Of a stretch of DNA of 64,000 bases, positions 46,158-53,719 are shown piece after piece (within the stretch, counting starts at the first letter, position 1; each line of letters starts with the position of its first letter). The stretch is from Isoptericola sp. AK164. Its GTDB lineage: Bacteria; Actinomycetota; Actinomycetes; Actinomycetales; Cellulomonadaceae. The stretch spans positions 434,001-498,000 of the forward strand of contig NZ_CP119106.1 of assembly GCF_029643425.1 (NCBI RefSeq), given 5' to 3'. The position numbers and the translations under genes were made by a program. The notes under the pieces are model-generated. The model made no database searches. It worked only from the letters and a program-made list of their open reading frames with translations, and was not told the origin of the DNA.

Positions 46158-46813
46158 TCGCGGTGGTGGTCGGGGCGCTCGTGCTCGCCGGGCTGGCGCC
46201 GTGGTGGTGGACGGCCGCCGCCGCGCGCCGTCGCCGACGGCAGGTCGTCGCCCGGACGACCGCGGTGCCCACCCGGCCGTCGGAGGTGCTGCACGGCGAC
46301 GACCGGCCGCCCGGCGACGACGTCCGGTCCCCGCCGGGCCCGGTCGACGTCGCCGTGCTGCTCGAGCTGGTGGCCACGGCCGTGGGCGCCGGGGTCGGGG
46401 TGCCTCGTGCGCTGCAGGTGGTGGGTGCCGCCGTCGGAGGGGCCGACGGCCGGACCCTGCGCACCGTCGCGGTGGCCCTGCGCCTCGGCGGGGACTGGCA
46501 GAGCGCCTGGGACACGGCGCACGCGACCGCGCGGGCCGCGCCGGTGGCGGGTGGTGGCGGGCGTCCCCGCTCCCTCGACCCGCTCCGTGACGCCCTGCGC
46601 GGTGCCTGGACCGACGGCGTCGCGCCGGGGGACGCGCTGCGGGCCGCCGCGGGCGAGCTGCGGCAGCGGCGGCGGGCCGCGGCGCGCTCCGCGGCAGGCC
46701 GTCTGGCGGTGCGTCTCGTGCTGCCCCTGGGCCTGTGCTTCCTGCCGGCCTTCGTCCTGCTCGGGCTGGTGCCCGTGCTGTTCTCGCTCGGTGCGGACCT
46801 CGTGTCCGGCTGA
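46154..46813 (+). CDS. TadC-like pilus platform membrane protein
   Basis: 219 residues. N-terminal helix at 2-20, then an Arg-rich stretch, a type-II-secretion-F-like domain VDVAVLLELVATAVGAGVGV through AVALRLGGDWQSAWDTAH and RGAWTDGVAPGDALRAAAGE, and a final membrane region LVLPLGLCFLPAFVLLGLVP. Partner of the TadB-like protein. It starts with GTG at 46154, overlapping the preceding stop. A hairpin follows directly at 46818-46840. Confidence 0.82.
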   Translation: MIAVVVGALVLAGLAPWWWTAAAARRRRRQVVARTTAVPTRPSEVLHGDDRPPGDDVRSPPGPVDVAVLLELVATAVGAGVGVPRALQVVGAAVGGADGRTLRTVAVALRLGGDWQSAWDTAHATARAAPVAGGGGRPRSLDPLRDALRGAWTDGVAPGDALRAAAGELRQRRRAAARSAAGRLAVRLVLPLGLCFLPAFVLLGLVPVLFSLGADLVSG

Positions 46814-46817
46814 GCGC

Positions 46818-46840
46818 GGCACCCGTCGTGGACGGGTGCC
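46818..46840 (+). terminator. Hairpin between tadC and the pilin gene
   Basis: GGCACCCGTC-GTG-GACGGGTGCC, perfect 10-bp arms three bases after the tadC stop. It probably attenuates or protects the mRNA so that pilin and assembly genes are expressed at different levels; the next gene has a strong ribosome binding site. Confidence 0.5.
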
Positions 46841-46917
46841 CGGTCCCGGCCGTCCGGCCGGGGCCTCGTGACGGGCGACCGGCCCGACCCGGTCGCCCAC
46901 GACCTGGAGGAGAACCC

Positions 46918-47145
46918 ATGACCGTCGACACCACCCCGCACGACCCGTCGGAGACCCCGGAGACCCCGGAGACCCGAGAGACCCGGGCGCCCGACCTCGA
47001 CCCGGAGGCCGGGCTCGCCACCGCCGAGTACGCCATCGCCACCATCGCGGCGGCCGGTTTCGCGGGGCTGCTGATCCTGGTGCTGCAGAGCGAGACCGTG
47101 CGCGGGATGCTCGAGTCGATCATCAGCTCGGCCCTGACCGTATGA
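46918..47145 (+). CDS. DUF4244 Flp-type pilin
   Basis: 75 residues. A hydrophilic, Thr/Glu/Pro-rich leader (1-30) contains repeated ETPET units. It is followed by GLATAEYAIATIAAAGFAGL and a hydrophobic helix, the DUF4244 pattern with the Glu-Tyr of Flp pilins after the processing site. A prepilin peptidase would cut at the Gly before LATAEYA; no such gene lies in the window. GGAGGAGA stands five bases before the ATG, the strongest ribosome binding site of the locus, fitting a structural subunit needed in many copies. Confidence 0.88.
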   Translation: MTVDTTPHDPSETPETPETRETRAPDLDPEAGLATAEYAIATIAAAGFAGLLILVLQSETVRGMLESIISSALTV

Positions 47146-47492
47146 GGCCGCGCGACCGGTCCGAGCGCGGCGCGGTGACGGCCGAGCTGGCGGTCGGTCT
47201 TCCCGTCGTCGTGCTGCTGCTGGTCGCGGTGCTCACGCTCGTGGCCGCGTCCGCCGCACAGCTGCGTGCGGCGGACGCGGCCCGGGCGGGCGCCCGCCTG
47301 GTCGCGGTCGGGGAGGACCAGGCACGGGTCCGGGCGGCCGTGGCCCGCGTCGGCGGACCCGACGCCGCGGCGACCGTCGTGCCCGAGGGCGACTGGGTGC
47401 GGGTGGTCGTCACCTGCCCGGTCGGCGCAGGAGTCCTCGCCGGGCTCCCGCTGGAGGCCACGGGCCAGGCGCTGGCCTGGGTCGAGCCGTGA
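47142..47492 (+). CDS. TadE-family minor pilin
   Basis: 116 residues. RSERGAVTAELAVGLPVVVL is the TadE start: a basic end, then a Glu in the first part of a hydrophobic helix (about 11-40). The rest is a small extracellular domain ending EATGQALAWVEP. It is a minor pseudopilin of the Tad system. The ATG overlaps the pilin stop by four bases, and the next gene starts four bases before its stop (GTGA). Confidence 0.87.
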   Translation: MRPRDRSERGAVTAELAVGLPVVVLLLVAVLTLVAASAAQLRAADAARAGARLVAVGEDQARVRAAVARVGGPDAAATVVPEGDWVRVVVTCPVGAGVLAGLPLEATGQALAWVEP

Positions 47493-47845
47493 GCGTCCGC
47501 CGCGACGGCGAACGGGGCGCGGGCACGGTCCTCGTCCTGGGACTCGTCGCCGTCGTGCTGGTCTGCCTCAGCGGGCTGGCCACGCTGGCCGCGGCGCAGC
47601 AGGCCCGGACCGGCGCGCAGGCGGCCGCCGACCTCGGGGCGCTCGCGGGAGCCGCCGCCCGACGGTGGGGCCACGACGCCTGCGACGTGGCCGGCCGGAC
47701 CGTCGAGCGGCACGGTGCGCGGCTCGTCGGGTGCGCGCTCGGTGCCGGCGGAGCCGTCGAGGTCGTCGTGCGGCGGGACGTCGACGCGCTCGGAGCGCGG
47801 GACCTTCTCGGGCCCGCCGAGGCGCGGGCCCGAGCCGGCCCGGCG
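47489..47845 (+). CDS. Second TadE-like pilus protein (Rv3654c type) without an in-frame stop at its expected end
   Basis: The start is firm: GTG at 47489 overlaps the tadE stop, and residues 1-45 (GERGAGTVLVLGLVAVVLVC, LSGLATLAAAQQARTGAQAA) are the signature of the helicase/secretion-neighbourhood TadE-like family. The family-like sequence ends near AEARARAGPAS, about residue 119, exactly where the convergent citE-like gene has its stop (47846). No stop codon occurs in this frame there; it stays open, antisense to citE and the helicase, until 51373. The end given is therefore where family-like sequence stops. A frameshift, a lost stop after a rearrangement, or a sequence error could explain it. 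Confidence 0.6.
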
Positions 47846-48715
47846 TCAGCTCGGGTCGATGCCGAACAGTCGCGAGCGCTCGGCGATGAGGCGGGCGCGG
47901 GCGAGACGCGGCTTGTCCGAGCCGTCGCGGATCACGGACCCCGCGCCCTCGAACTCCGTGAGGAAGTCCAGGGCCCAGGCCACGTCCGCCGGGGCGGGCG
48001 AGAGGGTCTCGTTGATGACCGCGGGCTGCTCGAGGTCCAGGCAGATGCGTCCCGTCATGCCCATCGCGACGGCGTCGCCGGACTGCTCGCGCAGCAGCGG
48101 GTGGCTGGACCCCACCGTCGGGCCGTCGATCGGCCCGGGCAGCTCACCGATCCGCGACGCCGTCACGAGGCGCGAGCGCGGGTAGGCCATCGCCAGCGGC
48201 TCGTTCGCGGCACCGGTGTCGCGGCGGTAGTCCCCGGAGCCGAAGGCGAGCCGGAAGGCACCGGGGGCGCGCGCGATCCCGACGGCGTCCTCGATCCCGA
48301 GCGCCGACTCCACCAGCGGGATCACCGGCACGTCGCCGCCGAGGCGCTGCACGGTGTCGACGACCTGGTCGGGGCTCTCGCACTTGGCGAGCATGACGCC
48401 GCGCAGCCCGTCGGCGTCGCGGAAGGCGCTCATGTCGTCCGCCCACGAGTCCGCGCCCCGCTCGTTGACCCGCACCCACGCGCGGCCGCCGGTGCGGAAC
48501 CAGTCCAGGACGCGGTCGCGCGCCTCGTCCTTGCGCGAGTCGTCCACCGCGTCCTCGCAGTCCAGCACGAGCTGGTCGGCCCGCGAGAGCTCGGCGGCGT
48601 CGAAGTCCTCGGACCGCAGCGCGGACAGCAGCAGCCACGAGCGGGAGTTGCTCGGGTCGACACGGGTGGTCTCGCGCCGCTCGCGGCGCGCGGTGAGATC
48701 GTCCTGGTCAGTCAC
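47846..48715 (-). CDS. HpcH/HpaI aldolase or citrate-lyase-beta-like protein
   Basis: 289 residues. SWLLLSALRSEDFDAAELSR, ADQLVLDCEDAVDDSRKDEA (metal/substrate Glu-Asp), VRVNERGADSWADDM, VIPLVESALGIEDAVGIARA and FRLAFGSGDYRRDTG are the CitE/HpcH barrel landmarks. Stand-alone CitE-like proteins cleave acyl-CoA thioesters such as malyl- or citramalyl-CoA; the substrate here is unknown. TACGAT ends six bases before the GTG at 48715, suggesting a leaderless start. It sits between the Tad genes and the helicase that usually adjoin. Confidence 0.88.
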   Translation of the reverse strand: MTDQDDLTARRERRETTRVDPSNSRSWLLLSALRSEDFDAAELSRADQLVLDCEDAVDDSRKDEARDRVLDWFRTGGRAWVRVNERGADSWADDMSAFRDADGLRGVMLAKCESPDQVVDTVQRLGGDVPVIPLVESALGIEDAVGIARAPGAFRLAFGSGDYRRDTGAANEPLAMAYPRSRLVTASRIGELPGPIDGPTVGSSHPLLREQSGDAVAMGMTGRICLDLEQPAVINETLSPAPADVAWALDFLTEFEGAGSVIRDGSDKPRLARARLIAERSRLFGIDPS

Positions 48716-48733
48716 GCCTCGATCGTAGGGGTG

Positions 48734-51280
48734 TCACGACGACGGCGCGTGGGAGAGCAGGGCGTCGAGGAGCCGCACGGCGGCCGCCTTGTCGAGCGGG
48801 GAGTTCTCGTTGCCGCACTTGGGGGACTGCACGCAGGCCGGGCAGCCGTCGGCGCACGGGCAGGCGTCGACGGCGTCGCGCACGGCGCGCAGCCACCGCG
48901 CCCCGAGCTCGTAGCCCCGTTCGGCGAAGCCGGCGCCGCCCGGGTAGGCGTCGTAGACGAACACCGTGGCCTCCCCGGTGTCGGGGTGCTGCGCGGTGGA
49001 GACCCCGCCGAGGTCCCAGCGGTCGCACGTCGCCAGCAGGGGCAGCAGGCCGATCGCCGCGTGCTCGGCCGCGTGCAGGGCGCCCGGCGCGACGTCGTCG
49101 TCCACCCCCGCCGCCCGGAGCACGAAGTCCGGCACCGACCACCACACGGCGGTGGTCCCGAGCGTGCGCTGCGGCAGGTCGAGGGCCTCGGTGTCCAGGA
49201 CCTGCATGTCCGGGACGCGGCGGCGCTGGAAGCTGACGACCTGGCTGGTGACCTCGACGGGACCGAGGCCCCAGGTCACCGGGCCCCACTCGCGGCGTCG
49301 TGCCGGCGGAGCGCCCTCCGGTGCCGGGTGCTCGGCGTCGCCGGGCTCGGCGATGCTGATCTCCATCAGCTCGCGCGACCAGGTCGCGTGGTCGACGTCC
49401 CGCCGCACCACGAGGGCGACGTGGTCGGCCAGGTCGAGGTGGTCCACCACGAACGTGACGCCCTGGTGGGTGTAGACGGCGCCGTCGTGCACCTGTCCGT
49501 CGGCCGAGCCGGCGTCGACGGTGCCGAGCAGCCGTCCCGTGGCGGCCTCCACGACCCGGACCGGACGGCCACCGCTGCCGCGCAGGTCGGCCAGGTCGGC
49601 GGCGGGCTGGGCGTGCGTCCAGTACCAGCCCGACGGCCGCCGGCGCAGCGCGCCGCGGGCCACCAGCACGTCGAGGATCTCGCGGACCTGGCCGGGGTCG
49701 CCGAACCGGGCCAGCCCGTCCGCGCGCAGGGGCAGCTCCTGCGCGGCGGCGCACAGCTGCGGGGCGAGCACGTAAGGGTTGGCCGGGTCGAACACGCAGG
49801 CCTCCAGCGGGGCGTCGAACACCGCCTCGGGGTGCGTGACGAGGTAGGTGTCCAGCGGGTCCTCCCGCGCCACGAACGCCACCAGCCCGTCGGCGCCGGC
49901 GCGCCCGGCCCGGCCGGCCTGCTGCCACAGCGACATGCGGGTGCCGGGCCAGCCGGCCACCAGGACGGCGTCCAGCCCGGAGATGTCCACGCCGAGCTCC
50001 AGCGCGTTCGTCGTCGCGAGACCGAGCAGTGCGCCGGAGCGCAGCGCCTCCTCCAGCTCGCGGCGCTCCTCGGGCAGGTAGCCCCCGCGGTAGGCGGCGA
50101 CCCGGCCGGCCAGGTCCGCCGAGACCGGTCGCAGGTGGTCGCGGGTCTGCTGCGCCACGGACTCGGCGCCGCGCCGGGAGCGGGTGAAGGCCAGCGTCCG
50201 GGCGCCGTGGGCGGCGAGGTCCGCGAGCAGGTCGGCGACCTCGGCGGTGGCGGAGCGCCGTGGGTGGTCGGCCTCTCCCGTGCGGGTGAGCACGGTGTCG
50301 GTCTCGTGCGCCTGCGGGTCCAGGGGGTCGGGCAGCGCCCAGGCGTCCGCCCCGGGGTCCAGGTCCGACGCGCCGGCCCGCTCGACGCCGAACCCGGCGA
50401 TCTCGGGCGGCCGCCACAGGGCGACGGTGCGACGCCCCGCGGGCGAGGAGTCCGCGGTGACGGCGGTGACGTCCTCGGGCGGGACGCCGATGAGCCGGGC
50501 GGCGCTGCCGGCGGGGTCCGCCGTCGTCGCGCTCGCCACGACGACCGTCGGCGCCCGGCCGCCCAGGTGCTCGACCAGCCGGGCCAGCCGCCGCAGCACC
50601 AGCGCGACGTGCGCGCCGAAGACCCCGCGGTAGGTGTGTCCCTCGTCCACCACGACGTAGCGCAGGCCGCGCAGCAGCCGGGTCCACCGCCGGTGCTGGG
50701 GCAGCAGGGCGAAGTGCAGGAAGTCGGGGTTGGTCAGCACGACGTCGGCGTGGTCGACGACCCAGCGCCGTTCTTCGCGCGGGGTGTCGCCGTCGCAGGT
50801 GGCGGTGCGCACGTCCCGGATCCCGGCGGCGTCGAGCAGGCCGGTCAGACTGGTCAGCTGGTCCGCGGCGAGTGCCTTGGTGGGGGACAGGTAGAGCACG
50901 GTCGCGCCGCGGGTCCGGGCCTCGATCCGGCCGGCGTCCGCCGCCGTGGTGTGCCGCGCGGCGCGCACGGCGGTCAGGGCGGGCAGCCAGAACGCGAGGG
51001 ACTTGCCCGACCCGGTCGACGTGGCCAGCGCCACGTGCTGACCGCGCCACGTCGCCTCGGCCGCGGTCACCTGGTGGGTCCAGGGCCGCTCGACGCCCTG
51101 GGCGCGGCAGCCGGCGACCAGGGCGGGATCGGCCCATCCCGGCCAGTCGGCGTGCTCGCCGTCGCGGGCCGGGAGCGTGCGCAGGTGCGTCAGGCGGTCG
51201 GCCCGGGCCCCGTGCGCGGTCAGCACGTCCACCAGGGGGTGGTTGTCCCCGGGCGGGGCGGCGGGTTCGCGGGACGGCAC
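48734..51280 (-). CDS. MrfA/YprA-type DEAD/DEAH helicase with DUF1998 domain
   Basis: 848 residues. Helicase motifs: ATSTGSGKSLAFWLPAL (I), YLSPTKALAADQL (Ia), VVVDEGHTYRGVFGAH (II), VASATTADP (III), TNALELGVDISGLDAVLVAG (V) and QQAGRAGRAG (VI). The C-terminal DUF1998 region ends with four Cys in CPCADGCPACVQSPKCGNEN, the zinc site of MrfA, which in B. subtilis repairs mitomycin damage. It is the helicase of the helicase/secretion neighbourhood (Rv3649 type). CACACT ends six bases before the GTG at 51280, which sets the start; the frame is open further upstream. Confidence 0.93.
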   Translation of the reverse strand: MPSREPAAPPGDNHPLVDVLTAHGARADRLTHLRTLPARDGEHADWPGWADPALVAGCRAQGVERPWTHQVTAAEATWRGQHVALATSTGSGKSLAFWLPALTAVRAARHTTAADAGRIEARTRGATVLYLSPTKALAADQLTSLTGLLDAAGIRDVRTATCDGDTPREERRWVVDHADVVLTNPDFLHFALLPQHRRWTRLLRGLRYVVVDEGHTYRGVFGAHVALVLRRLARLVEHLGGRAPTVVVASATTADPAGSAARLIGVPPEDVTAVTADSSPAGRRTVALWRPPEIAGFGVERAGASDLDPGADAWALPDPLDPQAHETDTVLTRTGEADHPRRSATAEVADLLADLAAHGARTLAFTRSRRGAESVAQQTRDHLRPVSADLAGRVAAYRGGYLPEERRELEEALRSGALLGLATTNALELGVDISGLDAVLVAGWPGTRMSLWQQAGRAGRAGADGLVAFVAREDPLDTYLVTHPEAVFDAPLEACVFDPANPYVLAPQLCAAAQELPLRADGLARFGDPGQVREILDVLVARGALRRRPSGWYWTHAQPAADLADLRGSGGRPVRVVEAATGRLLGTVDAGSADGQVHDGAVYTHQGVTFVVDHLDLADHVALVVRRDVDHATWSRELMEISIAEPGDAEHPAPEGAPPARRREWGPVTWGLGPVEVTSQVVSFQRRRVPDMQVLDTEALDLPQRTLGTTAVWWSVPDFVLRAAGVDDDVAPGALHAAEHAAIGLLPLLATCDRWDLGGVSTAQHPDTGEATVFVYDAYPGGAGFAERGYELGARWLRAVRDAVDACPCADGCPACVQSPKCGNENSPLDKAAAVRLLDALLSHAPSS

Positions 51281-51426
51281 GTCGACAGTGTGGCACCCGG
51301 GGCGCGGGCGGTCTGTCCGGCGCCGTCCGGTTCGCCGGACGTCGTGTGCGGGGCGGTGGCGAGGGTTGTGTGAAGGATTGCCCGCGGGTGTCGTTATCAG
51401 ATCGTGATCATCGTTTCCTGGACGGC

Positions 51427-52230
51427 ATGACCTCACCTCTCCGGCGGCTCGGTGCGACCGTGGCCGCGGCGACCGCCGTCGCCCTCGTCCCCGTCGCCGG
51501 GCTCCCGGCGACGGCCGCCCCGGCCGCCGCGGCGCCGTCGACCGTCGCCGCCGCGGGCACCGCCGCCGTCGGCCCCCTGCCGGCCGCCACCACGAGCACC
51601 GTCCGCTGGGTCAAGGCCGACCGCGCCCGCACGACGGCGAAGCGCAGCCCGAGCAGCCGGACGATCGCCCGTCCCGACGACGGCACACGGCTCGTCGTGC
51701 TCGACCGGGCCCCGAAGCGGCTGAAGGTCCGGCTTCCCGACGGCAGGGTCGGCTGGCTCGGCAAGAAGCGCGTCACGACCGTCCCGCTGCGGGACATCAC
51801 CGGGGTGCGCTACACGGCCAAGCGTCTGCGCGTGACGAAGCAGATCCGTGCGACGTCCCGGACGATCGGCTACGCCGACCTCGGGACCAAGGTCGTCAAG
51901 CGCGCCCGCACGACGCAGCGCGACGTCGACCGCATCAAGGTGCGGCTCCCCGGCGGGCGGACCGGCTGGGTGCGCGAGGGGCGGTTCACCCGGCGCGACG
52001 TGTGGGGCGAGCTCGCGCAGTGCGAGTCCGGCGGCCGGGTGCGCATCAACACCGGCAACGGGTACTACGGGATGTACCAGTTCACGGCCAGCACGTGGCG
52101 TGCCGTCGGAGGCTCCGGGCTGCCGCACTACCACGGTGCGAGGGAGCAGACGAAGCGGGCGCAGATCCTCCAGCGGCGCGCCGGCTGGGGCCAGTGGCCG
52201 CACTGCACGAGCAAGCTCGGGCTGCGCTGA
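51427..52230 (+). CDS. Resuscitation-promoting-factor-like lytic transglycosylase
   Basis: 267 residues. Signal peptide about 1-32 (LRRLGATVAAATAVALVPVA). Two SH3-like repeats follow: AKRSPSSRTIARPDDGTRLV and TKQIRATSRTIGYADLGTKV, each closing with a GRVGWL/GRTGWV strand. The C-terminal Rpf domain has WGELAQCESGGRVRINTGNG with catalytic Glu200, YYGMYQFTASTWRAVGG, and the final GWGQWPHCTSKLGLR whose Cys pairs with Cys199. It cuts peptidoglycan outside the cell and may promote regrowth from dormancy. ATG at 51427 is chosen as it opens the signal peptide; upstream in-frame GTGs exist. Confidence 0.9.
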   Translation: MTSPLRRLGATVAAATAVALVPVAGLPATAAPAAAAPSTVAAAGTAAVGPLPAATTSTVRWVKADRARTTAKRSPSSRTIARPDDGTRLVVLDRAPKRLKVRLPDGRVGWLGKKRVTTVPLRDITGVRYTAKRLRVTKQIRATSRTIGYADLGTKVVKRARTTQRDVDRIKVRLPGGRTGWVREGRFTRRDVWGELAQCESGGRVRINTGNGYYGMYQFTASTWRAVGGSGLPHYHGAREQTKRAQILQRRAGWGQWPHCTSKLGLR

Positions 52231-52257
52231 GCCCCCAGCCCGGGCCGGGACGCCGGC

Positions 52258-53565
52258 TCAGCGCACCAGCACCGCGCCCATCGCCCGCGCCAGGTACCAG
52301 GGGTCGACGACGGCGGTGAGCTCGCGGGCGGAGTGCATCGACAGGATCGGCACACCGACGTCCACGACCCGGATCCCCAGCCGTGTCGCCGTGATCGGGC
52401 CGATGGTCGACCCGCACGGGATGGTGTTGTTGGAGACGAACTCCTGGCTGGGCACCCCGGCCGCCGCGCAGGCGGACTGCCACAGCGCGGCCCCGTGGGC
52501 GTCGGTCGTGTACCGCTGGTTGGCGTTGATCTTGAGGATCGGCCCGCCGCCCGCGACCGGGTGGTTCGACGGGTCGTGGCGCTCGGGGTAGTTCGGGTGC
52601 ACGGCGTGGCCGACGTCGGAGGACACGCACCACGAGGCGGCCAGCGCCCGCCGGCGGTCCTCGCCACCCGCGCCCAGAGCACGGGAGACGCGGCCCAGCA
52701 CGTCGGCGAGGAACGGGCCGGCCGCGCCGGAGCGGGACTCCGACCCGATCTCCTCGTGGTCGAAGGCCGCGACCACGGCGACGCCCGTGAGGTCCTGCGG
52801 GTCCGCCCCGAGCAGCGCGGTGAGCGCGGCGTGCGTCGAGAGCAGGTTGTCCAGACGGCCCGAGGCCCACAGGTCGCCGCGGGCGCCGAACGCACGCGGC
52901 TCCTGGGAGTCGGCGGCCACGACGTCGTAGCCGAGGACGTCGGCCGGGTCGACCGCCCTGCCGTCGACCCGGGCGGCGAGCTCGGCGAGCACGTCGTGCT
53001 CGCTGACCTCGCCGAGCCCGAGCACGGGCTGGGTGTGGCGCTGCTTGTCGAGCGCGAGGCCGTCGTTGACGCTGCGGTCCAGGTGGATCGCGAGCTGCGG
53101 GATGCGGGCGAACGGACCGGTGCGCACCAGGTGCTCGGCGCCGTCGCGGGTCACGAGGCGGCCGGCCAGCTCGAGCTCACGGTCCAGCCAGGAGTTGAGC
53201 AGCGGCCCGCCGTACACCTCCACGCCGGCCTGCACCCACCCGCTGCGGCCCGTCGTCGGGCGCGGCTTGAGCTTGAAGCCCGGGGAGTCGGTGTGGGTGC
53301 CCAGGATGCTGAACGGCGTGGTCGGGCCGGCCGACGGCGGGACCGTGAACGCGATCGCCGACCCGTCGCGCACGACGACGTAGCGCCCGCCGGGGGCCAC
53401 CTCCCAGGCGTCCGTCTCGGTCAGCCGGGCGAACCCGGCGTCCTCGGCGCGGCGGGCCAGCTCGGCGGCGGCGTGGTACGAGGACGGGGACGCGGTCACG
53501 AACCGGCCGAGGTCTTCGGCATGCTCGCGGGCGGCGTCGGGCACGGAGGTGTCGTTCGGAGCCAT
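52258..53565 (-). CDS. M18-family aminopeptidase
   Basis: 435 residues. ILGTHTDSPGFKLKPRPTTG, LNSWLDRELELAGRLV, ASGRLDNLLSTHAALTALLG, VAAFDHEEIGSESRSGAAGP, SSDVGHAVHPNYPERHDPSN and PILSMHSARELTAVVDPWYL carry the metal His/Asp/Glu residues of M18 aspartyl-aminopeptidase-like enzymes, which form large tetrahedral cytosolic complexes and remove acidic N-terminal residues. CAGGAT ends six bases before the ATG at 53565. A GTG at 53571 is also in frame but too close to the box. Confidence 0.93.
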   Translation of the reverse strand: MAPNDTSVPDAAREHAEDLGRFVTASPSSYHAAAELARRAEDAGFARLTETDAWEVAPGGRYVVVRDGSAIAFTVPPSAGPTTPFSILGTHTDSPGFKLKPRPTTGRSGWVQAGVEVYGGPLLNSWLDRELELAGRLVTRDGAEHLVRTGPFARIPQLAIHLDRSVNDGLALDKQRHTQPVLGLGEVSEHDVLAELAARVDGRAVDPADVLGYDVVAADSQEPRAFGARGDLWASGRLDNLLSTHAALTALLGADPQDLTGVAVVAAFDHEEIGSESRSGAAGPFLADVLGRVSRALGAGGEDRRRALAASWCVSSDVGHAVHPNYPERHDPSNHPVAGGGPILKINANQRYTTDAHGAALWQSACAAAGVPSQEFVSNNTIPCGSTIGPITATRLGIRVVDVGVPILSMHSARELTAVVDPWYLARAMGAVLVR

Positions 53566-53719
53566 GGCCACATCCTGCCACCGGCCGGTTCGTGACAGCC
53601 GTCACACATGAGTAGACTCGCGCGCATCCCGTCGTCAACGGCGACGGCGGGTCTCTCACGGTTTGCCCGCCCGGTCACCGGCGACCCGGCGGAGCGTGGC
53701 AGTACGTCGAGGAGGACGG

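Noticed and set aside
47846-51373. Open continuation of the TadE-like frame over 3.5 kb
   Set aside because: It is antisense to citE and the helicase, both with clear family motifs. Its predicted sequence has the Arg/Gly/Val composition of a high-GC shadow frame. Only the missing stop is of interest.
51281-51426. Possible riboswitch before the Rpf-like gene
   Set aside because: The leader is short and lacks the ydaO-type blocks. Only a GTTATCAGATCGTGATC patch near 51395 is noteworthy, and I cannot assign it.
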